DNA from: Thermoplasmatales archaeon SW_10_69_26
Lineage (GTDB): Archaea; Thermoplasmatota; SW-10-69-26
Reading direction: 5' to 3'
DNA: 19,028 bases
NCBI GenBank assembly: GCA_003009755.1
Contig: PXUB01000025.1
Coordinates: forward strand, 85,187 to 104,214
Both the position numbers and the translations under genes were made by a program. Below the pieces are notes generated by a model. The model was not told where the DNA came from and ran no database searches. It saw only the letters and a program-made list of their open reading frames with translations. Positions 13,254-19,028 of the stretch are shown piece by piece; position 1 is the stretch's first letter; each line of letters starts with the position of its first letter.

Positions 13254-14110
13254 TCGTACTTCACCTCGAACCAGTTGCCGGGCGGGTCCTCACGGTACAC
13301 GGTCGGATCCATCGGCACGTTCTCGTTGCCCCTGGCTTCGGCGTTGTGGAAGGTCGCGGTCACGTTGTAGGATCCCTCCGCTGGACGGTCCTCCTCGTAC
13401 TTCTGGGATTCGAAGTTGTCCCACGGCACGATCACGTTCGTGACCGCCGTCGTGTTCAACGGGACGGTCCCGTGGAAGACGTTGTCGTGCTGGGCCTGGC
13501 ACTCCTGGGTCTCGTTCGCGACGCCGAGCCCAGTTCCCAGCGGGCCCTGTCGGTCGCAGTCCTCCCAGTAGACGTCGAGCACGAGTTCGCCGGAGGTGAA
13601 CACGCTCGAGCTCAGCGGTTGGGCCTTCGACTGCGCCAGGGCGACCTCGATGCGGGTGCGCTCCTCGGTCTCGTTCGGGAACGAGCGGATGTAGACCCAG
13701 TTGACGACCTTCTCGACAGAGAAGCGGGTCTGGGCCTCGTCCTCGCCCATCGTGACCTCGACCTGGTACTGGCCGTTCTCGCCGGCGAACCTCTGGTAGG
13801 GGATCTCGAGCGTGCCCTCGCAGTCCTCGACCTCCACCTGGCCGAGGACGCTCGGGTAGACGATGATGTCGTCCTTGAGGATCTCGACGTCGGCCTCGTC
13901 CTCGCAGCCGCCGACCAGGCCCGGGTCCTTCTGGATCAAGACGGTGATCCCGTCCCCGGACTCGGGTGCCTCCACCGCGACGAAGAAGCTCTCACCGCCG
14001 CCGACGGCACCGCCGAACGTGGGCAGCAGGAGGACGAGCGCCACGATGCCGATGGCGAGCTTTTTCGCGTGGCGTCGAAGCCGCTCCGGCACCATGGTCC
14101 TCGTGTCCAT
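13250..14110 (-). CDS. Secreted or membrane-anchored beta-rich surface protein, unknown family
   Basis: The 286-aa protein has a basic N-terminus and one hydrophobic segment (about 17-35), which is either a signal peptide or an N-terminal anchor. The rest is polar and beta-rich, with N-glycosylation-type sequons (FPNETEE, NTTAV, YNVTATFHN) and paired cysteines. I do not recognise a family. Two starts are possible. The first ATG (14108-14110) has GGAGG 10 nt upstream; the second (14093-14095) lies 36 nt after a TTTTT box (14126-14130). It sits 53 nt after the coiled-coil surface protein gene and overlaps the following lipoprotein gene. Confidence 0.65.
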   Translation of the reverse strand: MDTRTMVPERLRRHAKKLAIGIVALVLLLPTFGGAVGGGESFFVAVEAPESGDGITVLIQKDPGLVGGCEDEADVEILKDDIIVYPSVLGQVEVEDCEGTLEIPYQRFAGENGQYQVEVTMGEDEAQTRFSVEKVVNWVYIRSFPNETEERTRIEVALAQSKAQPLSSSVFTSGELVLDVYWEDCDRQGPLGTGLGVANETQECQAQHDNVFHGTVPLNTTAVTNVIVPWDNFESQKYEEDRPAEGSYNVTATFHNAEARGNENVPMDPTVYREDPPGNWFEVKYE

Positions 14111-14163
14111 CGACGGGAGGCCTCCAAAAACTTCGCCTTACGGGAACGGCTCCCTTTGGCCCA

Positions 14164-15453
14164 TCAGGAGGGCTCCACGCCTCCGGCGGGGTCGCGGTCG
14201 ACCTCGTCCTCGGAGGGCTGTTGGGCGCGTTTGCGTTCCAAGAGGGCGCGCTTGCGCTCGAGCAGGCGCCGGCGTCGTCGGACGTCCTCGGGGTCGGGGC
14301 CCTCGCCCTCGCGGGCGTCCACGAGCGCCGCGTGGCGTTCGCGGTAGGCTTCCTGTAGGGCTTCCTCGGCCCGTTGGCGTTCCTGGTAGGCTTCCTTCCA
14401 GGCGTCCTTGCGCTGGTCGTACAGCGTCTGGAGCCGGTCCTCGACGACGTCGGCTCGCTCGGGGTCCTCGATCTTGAGGGCCTCGAGCTCGGCTTCGTGC
14501 TCGGGGTCGAGGCCCGGGTAGCTGGGCTTGCCCTTCTCCAGCTTGCGCCGCCGGATCTTGCGCGTCGTGCGCTTGGTGATGAGACCGACGCCGAGCAGCA
14601 ACAGCATCGCGTGGGGGGCCACCCACGCGGGGGCGTTGGCGCCGGATTGGGTGACGGGGATGTTGGTGGTGACGAGCGGCTGACCGTTGGTCTCCGAGAC
14701 CGCGCGGACCGTGATCAGGTCCGACGAGCTGGTGTAGAGGAACCAGGGGTTCTCCGGCGAGCGGACGTCGATGTAGACGGTCTTGGTCTCACCGGGAGCC
14801 AGGCGGATCGAGGAGGGGGGGGAGACCATCCATTCCTCGGGCCCGTTGACCTGGAAGGAGGCCATGTCGGGGTAGTAGTTGTTGTTCGTGACGGTGATCG
14901 GGACGCTGCGCTTCTGGTCGGGCTCGAAGTCGTCCGGGATCTCGGCCATCTGCATGTAGAGCCGCGGGAACGACTCGGCGACGGCGAGCACGGAGGCGTT
15001 CGCCACGGTCTCGTCACCGGAGACGGGGGTGTAGACCGCCGTGACGCGGACCTCGACCGTCGGGGCCTGGATGGTGGCGCCGGCCTGGATGTCGAGGTTG
15101 ATCTCGTGCGTGTCGCCGGGTTCGGTCTGGAGCGTGTACCGGTCGAGGCTGGCAGCCCAGCCGGCCGTGTTGTTGCCGACGATGTCGACGGAGAGCGAGA
15201 TCCGGTTGCGCTCCCGAGGGTTGTCCTCCGAGGTGGCCTGGGTGCTCACGTCTTCGACCGTGATCGGGATGTTGGCGGACCCGCGGAACTCGATCGACGC
15301 CGAGCCCTGCTGAGGAAGGACATTGGCCGCGTAGTTGTCCCGGGTGGTGTCGGGCTCGGGGACCTGCGCCTGGATCGGCGCAGCGAGGAGAAGGAGAGCA
15401 AGGAGGGGGAGCAAACCCCGTCGATGGCGGGCCCTGCTCCCCACAGGTGGCAC
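14164..15453 (-). CDS. Single-pass surface protein with Ig-like ectodomain and charged cytoplasmic tail
   Basis: The 429-aa protein has a signal peptide (about 12-30, ending IQAQ), an ectodomain of two or three Ig-like or NEW3-like beta modules ('SVPITVTNNNYYPDMASFQV', 'IRLAPGETKTVYIDVRSPE'), one membrane helix (about 272-292, HAMLLLLGVGLI), and a 135-residue cytoplasmic tail. The tail is extremely charged, with long Arg/Glu helices likely to form a coiled coil. So it links an external domain to something inside the cell. The GTG start lies 7 nt after the stop of the upstream PGF-CTERM gene, so the two form an operon. Confidence 0.75.
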   Translation of the reverse strand: MPPVGSRARHRRGLLPLLALLLLAAPIQAQVPEPDTTRDNYAANVLPQQGSASIEFRGSANIPITVEDVSTQATSEDNPRERNRISLSVDIVGNNTAGWAASLDRYTLQTEPGDTHEINLDIQAGATIQAPTVEVRVTAVYTPVSGDETVANASVLAVAESFPRLYMQMAEIPDDFEPDQKRSVPITVTNNNYYPDMASFQVNGPEEWMVSPPSSIRLAPGETKTVYIDVRSPENPWFLYTSSSDLITVRAVSETNGQPLVTTNIPVTQSGANAPAWVAPHAMLLLLGVGLITKRTTRKIRRRKLEKGKPSYPGLDPEHEAELEALKIEDPERADVVEDRLQTLYDQRKDAWKEAYQERQRAEEALQEAYRERHAALVDAREGEGPDPEDVRRRRRLLERKRALLERKRAQQPSEDEVDRDPAGGVEPS

Positions 15454-15460
15454 CTCGAAG

Positions 15461-16390
15461 CTACTCGATCCGCTGTCGGCTCTTCGTCAGTGCCAGGGCC
15501 ACGCCGGTCATGGCGATCGCGCTCAAGGCGGCGCCGGGACCGGGCACGTAGAAGCCCTTGGTCTTCGTCAAGGTGGACACCTGCGAGCTGGCGCCCTCGA
15601 TGTTCGTGTCGGCAGCGTAGAAGCTGTCGACCTGGAGATCGATCGAGGCGATCCGGTTCACGTACCCGTTCTTGAACGGGGTGAACACCTGGAAGGTCGC
15701 CTGACCCTGCGTGTTCTCGCCGCCGGTCGCTTGCGAGCGCACCGTCAGCGGGCTGGGAAGCGCGGTCTGGAAGCCCTCGGGGGTGCCGCCCTCTTGGGCC
15801 ACGCTGAACTCGAAGCGGGTGTCCCCGTTGGAGAAGTTCTCGATCACCATCGGGAAGGTGACCTCGCTGTCGGGGCCACCCTCGGCGATCTTCCCGTCGA
15901 GTCGCACGTTGTACAGGTTGAAGTACCCGGGCGTGACGGCGATCTGCGTCGGGTTCGTCACGGCTTCCTGCCCCTCCCCGGTCCCCGGCTGCAGGTCGGG
16001 GACGAGGCGGAGCTGGGTCGCGACGAACGCCGGCGCGTCCTGCCTAAGGGACACCGAGACGGTGAAATCCTTCGTCTCCGTGCGCGTGTCGCCTTGAGGC
16101 GGGGTGAAGGTCATCGAGCTCGGGGAGATGATGACGTTCATCCAGGACTTCTGGTTGGCGGTGTTGATCGTAAGGGACGTCGGGTTGACGGGCTCGGACG
16201 TACCGCCCGACCATTCGACCTCAGCCGTGCACTGCCATTGCCCCGGAGGCCCGAGCGGCCGGATCTCTTCCGGGCCGGGGTCGCAGGTCAGGCTGCCAGT
16301 TACGTTTTGTTGCGCGCTCGCCGTGGGGACCAAGGCCATCGTAAGGCCCCCGGTCAGGAGCATCACTGCCAAGAGCTTTCGTGCCACCAT
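15461..16390 (-). CDS. Secreted surface protein with PGF-CTERM-like sorting tail
   Basis: The 309-aa protein has a clear signal peptide (residues 1-26, ending ASA), a beta-rich ectodomain, and a C-terminal tail of VPGPG, a hydrophobic helix and basic residues (KSRQR). This is the layout of an archaeosortase (PGF-CTERM) substrate, with PGPG instead of PGFG. Two of its ectodomain stretches ('VSVSLRQDAPAFVATQLRL', 'TFPMVIENFSNGDTRFEFSV') look like NEW3/COG1361-type modules. It is the first gene of the minus-strand cluster. It has a long leader (TATA-like GTTATCC at 16494-16500) with a strong Shine-Dalgarno GGAGGAG, 8 nt before the ATG. Confidence 0.75.
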   Translation of the reverse strand: MVARKLLAVMLLTGGLTMALVPTASAQQNVTGSLTCDPGPEEIRPLGPPGQWQCTAEVEWSGGTSEPVNPTSLTINTANQKSWMNVIISPSSMTFTPPQGDTRTETKDFTVSVSLRQDAPAFVATQLRLVPDLQPGTGEGQEAVTNPTQIAVTPGYFNLYNVRLDGKIAEGGPDSEVTFPMVIENFSNGDTRFEFSVAQEGGTPEGFQTALPSPLTVRSQATGGENTQGQATFQVFTPFKNGYVNRIASIDLQVDSFYAADTNIEGASSQVSTLTKTKGFYVPGPGAALSAIAMTGVALALTKSRQRIE

Positions 16391-16398
16391 GTGCTTGT

Positions 16399-16423
16399 CT
16401 CCTCCGCGCGTCTACTCGGAGGA
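16399..16423 (-). promoter_or_regulatory. SD site folded into a hairpin before the surface cluster
   Basis: On the minus strand the Shine-Dalgarno GGAGGAG (16399-16405) can pair with an upstream anti-SD. The plus-strand bases TCCTCCG (16400-16406) and CGGAGGA (16417-16423) are exact reverse complements, with a 10-nt loop. Folding would hide the ribosome site and could control translation of the whole cluster. Confidence 0.45.
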
Positions 16424-16493
16424 CCCCACAAGTGGGTTGCGGTCTCGTGGGCGACGCCTCCGTTCGACGCAGCCAGGGAGTCAGGCCGGAGAC

Positions 16494-16500
16494 GGATAAC
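16494..16500 (-). promoter_or_regulatory. Candidate TATA box of the surface cluster
   Basis: GTTATCC on the minus strand. With the usual spacing the transcript would start near 16469 and carry a leader of about 80 nt, unlike the leaderless genes around it. Confidence 0.45.
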
Positions 16501-16600
16501 GTTTGTGGGTACGTCCTTTGACCGGCTGGACGGCCCCCGGGGGAGATCCGGGCCCGCGGGCGGTCGACCGGGGCGATGCTCGAAGGCCCTGCTCACCAAG

Positions 16601-16608
16601 CTTTTATC
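16601..16608 (+). promoter_or_regulatory. TATA box of the repeat membrane protein gene
   Basis: CTTTTATC, 32 nt before the ATG at 16633. It decides that start over the longer frame beginning at 16576. Confidence 0.7.
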
Positions 16609-16632
16609 GGGGGAGTCTCGTCCCTTGGGCAC

Positions 16633-18942
16633 ATGGAAGACCGGTTCTCCGGTGATCTCAGCCTCCCCGAGGTCGATACGCCGGAGACCGGCGAGTGGTC
16701 ACAGTTCGTGCGCGAGCACTGGTGGACGGCGCTGCCGGCGCTGCTCGTCCTGTGGGGCGTGTTCTCGCTGCTGTTGTTCCCGATCGTCGGTTTCGTCACC
16801 GGCTCGATCACGGTCGGCATCCTCGCGTCGCCGCTGTTGGGCCTGGCCGCCGCGGGGGCGCTCGGCCATCGTTGGGGCCTGGTCGAACCCGTCGACGAGG
16901 CGAGACGCGATGCCCCGCTGTGGGCCCGCCTGCTCGTGCCGGTCCCCGTCTTCGCCGTCCTGTGGGCGCTGTTCTTCGTGGGCGTAGGCTCCTTCGTCCA
17001 GACCTTCACGCTAATCGCCGCGATCGCGACGGTGCTGGCGGCCGCCGCGACCGGCGCCGGCGTCGCCTCGCTGGGGCTCTGGCGAGGGTCGATCGAGACG
17101 ATCCGTGACGCGAGCCCGCTCGCGCGGCTGGGCATGCTCGCGAGTTTCGGCACCACGGTCGGCCTGCTCACGTTCGCGGGCATCGTCGTCGGCCTCGGCA
17201 ACGTGCCGCTGGCGCTGGCGACGCTCGTCCCCGTCGCGTTGCTGGCCGGCGTGGGCCTGGCCCACGGCCTCGGCTGGACCGAGGACGCCTACGAGGCGAT
17301 CCGGTCCCCGCACTTCGGCATCCGGTTGGGCGTCTTCGTCGTGCTCGAGGCGCTGTTGGCGGTCTACATCGCCGTCCAGGTCGGTCGGTTCATCCCGGAC
17401 GCCCGCTTCGCGTACGCGATCGGGATCGCGGCCGGCCTCGCCCTGCTCGTGCCCGCCACGATCTGGGTGCACGCCTGGCGGGACGCCTGGCAGGCGTTCA
17501 CCGACCTGGGCGAGGAGCACCGCGCGTTGGTGCTGTTGCCCGTGTTCCCGCTGGTCGCCGTCCTCGTCTTCGGTCTCGTCGTCGTGTTGACCGACAGCTT
17601 CGAGGCCGGCTACATCCTGAGCGTCCCGGCGGGGATCGCGGCCCTGCTGGCCGTGGGCGCGCCGCTGGGCGTGACCGGCAAGATCCCCTCGATCGTCCGC
17701 CGCAAGCAGCTGCCGACCCGGTCGGCGATCTTCCTGGCTTCCTTCGCGCTCCTCAGCGCGTACGCCTACCTCGGCTTCGCCCTCGTCATCCAGAACGTCG
17801 AGATCTCGCTCGTCGCCGGCATGGCGTTCGCCGGGCTCGTGCTCGGCGCCGTCAACTCGGCCTTCGACCTCGGCCGGGGGTTGGGCGAGGAGTTCGAGGC
17901 CTACGGCGCGCCCAGCGAGGCCGCCGTGCTCGTCAGCGTGTTCGCGCTGTCGCTGGCGCTGGCGTTCCTGGCGTTGGCGCTCACGACCGGCGACTTCCGG
18001 CTGGCGTTCCTGGTGAGCGTCGTCGTCGCCGCCGGCCTCAACTACCTGATCGCTCACTCGACCGGCCTCGTCGAGAGCATGCGAGCTGTCGTCGCCGACG
18101 TACCCTGGTGGGCCGACCTCGTCGTCCTGGCGGTGCTGTTCGCGGGCGTGGCGGCCTACGGCACCGTCGCGGTGGGCGTGTTCATCGCCAGCGCGCCCAT
18201 CGCGCTCACGGCCGGCGTGCTGCTGGGCCTGGGCGGCGTCGTGTTCTTCTCGCGCGACCTGGCGATCGGCCACGACGTGATGGCGGAGGCCGAGGAGCAG
18301 ACGACGGCCCGGGCCGTCGTGCTCCTGTTGGCCTTCCTGGGCGCCTTCCTCGCCGGGTTGTTCGCCTCCGGCGCCGCCCTCTCGCTGACCGGGACCGCGA
18401 TCTTCGGGTTTCCGCTCTTCGTCGCGGTCGTCACCGGCTCGGCGGCCGCGATCGCGCTGGCACGGTTCCGTGGCTGGGACGAGACCGTGCTCGGGCGCGT
18501 CCGCTCGCGCACGGACAAGCTCAAGGTCGTCACGATCCTCGCCGTCTGGTTGGCGGTCGGCATCTTCACCGGCTTCTCGCTCACCTCGCTGCCGGTCGGC
18601 GAGGCCGACCTCGGCATCGGCTCCTCGCCGAGCCTCCCGCTCACGCTCACGATCGGCGCCGGTCTCCTGTTGTGGATCTGGATGCCGGTCATCCTGTTCC
18701 GAGCCGTCGACGTGAGCCGCGGCCCCGCCGAGGCGACGATGGAGACCCGCGACCGCGGCCGGGCGCTCGCCAGCGCCGGATGGGGCCTGCTCGTGTTCGC
18801 GATCGTGCTCGTGACCGTGCTGTCGATCTTCAACCAGCCGGTGGTCGCCGTCGCTTCAGCCCTGGCCGTGGGGTACTTGGTGGCCCTGCTCATCAGCACC
18901 CGCGGCTCTCGGAACGACCCCGAGGACGTTGAGGGCTCATAG
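16633..18942 (+). CDS. Large polytopic membrane protein made of ~67-aa repeats
   Basis: The 769-aa protein is almost all hydrophobic, with about 20 membrane helices. About every 66-70 residues an amphipathic segment of the same type returns: GHRWGLVEPVDEA (about 77), LWRGSIETIRD (148), GLGWTEDAYEAIR (211), HAWRDAWQAFTD (279), GKIPSIVRRK (345), LGRGLGEEFEAY (411), STGLVESMRAV (473), LAIGHDVMAEAE (539), FRGWDETVLGRV (610) and a divergent one near 690. Each repeat seems to be two helices plus a short cytoplasmic helix. I do not recognise the family; a transporter, scaffold or structural membrane role cannot be told apart. The first 35 residues are acidic. Its final codon and TAG lie inside the following tRNA gene. 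Confidence 0.75.
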   Translation: MEDRFSGDLSLPEVDTPETGEWSQFVREHWWTALPALLVLWGVFSLLLFPIVGFVTGSITVGILASPLLGLAAAGALGHRWGLVEPVDEARRDAPLWARLLVPVPVFAVLWALFFVGVGSFVQTFTLIAAIATVLAAAATGAGVASLGLWRGSIETIRDASPLARLGMLASFGTTVGLLTFAGIVVGLGNVPLALATLVPVALLAGVGLAHGLGWTEDAYEAIRSPHFGIRLGVFVVLEALLAVYIAVQVGRFIPDARFAYAIGIAAGLALLVPATIWVHAWRDAWQAFTDLGEEHRALVLLPVFPLVAVLVFGLVVVLTDSFEAGYILSVPAGIAALLAVGAPLGVTGKIPSIVRRKQLPTRSAIFLASFALLSAYAYLGFALVIQNVEISLVAGMAFAGLVLGAVNSAFDLGRGLGEEFEAYGAPSEAAVLVSVFALSLALAFLALALTTGDFRLAFLVSVVVAAGLNYLIAHSTGLVESMRAVVADVPWWADLVVLAVLFAGVAAYGTVAVGVFIASAPIALTAGVLLGLGGVVFFSRDLAIGHDVMAEAEEQTTARAVVLLLAFLGAFLAGLFASGAALSLTGTAIFGFPLFVAVVTGSAAAIALARFRGWDETVLGRVRSRTDKLKVVTILAVWLAVGIFTGFSLTSLPVGEADLGIGSSPSLPLTLTIGAGLLLWIWMPVILFRAVDVSRGPAEATMETRDRGRALASAGWGLLVFAIVLVTVLSIFNQPVVAVASALAVGYLVALLISTRGSRNDPEDVEGS

Positions 18943-19006
18943 CTCAGCCTGGTAGAGCGGCGGGCTCATAACCCGTCGGCCGGCGGTTCGAATCCGCCTG
19001 GGCCCA
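18933..19006 (+). tRNA. tRNA with CAU anticodon (Met, possibly Ile2)
   Basis: A complete cloverleaf is present: acceptor GGGCTCA/TGGGCCC with one G-T pair, D stem GCTC/GAGC, anticodon stem GCGGG/CCCGT around loop CTCATAA (anticodon 18967-18969), T stem GGCGG/CCGCC with loop TTCGAAT, and discriminator A. No CCA is encoded and no intron is seen. Pair 1-72 is G-C, whereas archaeal initiators usually have A-U, so an elongator Met or an agmatidine-modified Ile2 tRNA is more likely. Three G-C pairs in the anticodon stem are initiator-like. The first 10 bases overlap the end of the preceding gene. Confidence 0.93.
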
Positions 19007-19028
19007 CTTCTCGACGGCCTTCGGCGAT

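Noticed and set aside
18933-19006. Calling the tRNA an initiator because of three G-C pairs in the anticodon stem
   Set aside because: The 1-72 pair is G-C and not the A-U usual in archaeal initiators, so the identity is left open among CAU tRNAs.

Overview
The window reads as a piece of a very GC-rich archaeal chromosome. The evidence is a class I lysyl-tRNA synthetase, aIF5A with a hypusine loop, archaeal Sec61-beta, a DUF2240 protein, a TraB protein, a membrane-anchored S16 (COG1750-like) protease, PGF-CTERM-type surface proteins, and TATA boxes placed 30-32 nt before start codons (leaderless transcripts). The family set and the aIF5A sequence point to Euryarchaeota sensu lato. A Thermoplasmatota-like or halophile-related lineage is my inference and is not proven here.

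Layout. 1-177 is gene-free and packed with inverted repeats. 178-1022 (minus) holds a small zinc ribbon and a YtkA-like lipoprotein with a His-rich tail. 1023-1570 is gene-free with palindromic elements. 1577-2844 (plus) is an overlapping pair, a HisA-related TIM barrel and a DUF2240 protein. It converges on a secreted, membrane-anchored Lon-type protease gene (2841-4769, minus). 4838-4961 is a large imperfect palindrome between that gene and the divergent Sec61-beta gene (5040-5225). 5226-6086 is a long gene-free stretch with a repeated 16-bp motif and strong hairpins. 6117-9419 (plus) is an information-processing and nucleotide block: lysS (broken near its 3' end), an unidentified ORF, aIF5A and pyrF. 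9422-9946 (minus) is a cupredoxin-like PGF-CTERM protein. 10059-11902 (plus) is a TraB protein overlapping a site-2-protease-like protein. 12150-16390 (minus) is a four-gene surface-protein cluster. 16633-18942 (plus) is a large polytopic membrane protein built from about ten repeats, and its stop codon lies inside a CAU-anticodon tRNA gene (18933-19006).

How it works together. Two themes dominate: core translation and export (lysS, aIF5A, Sec61-beta, tRNA), and the cell envelope (lipoproteins, PGF-CTERM proteins, S16 protease, S2P, TraB, the repeat membrane protein). The most unusual features are an exact 99-bp direct repeat that breaks lysS and the next ORF, a family of related palindromic elements in the intergenic regions, a hairpin that would mask the Shine-Dalgarno site of the surface cluster, and the modular 20-odd-helix membrane protein.
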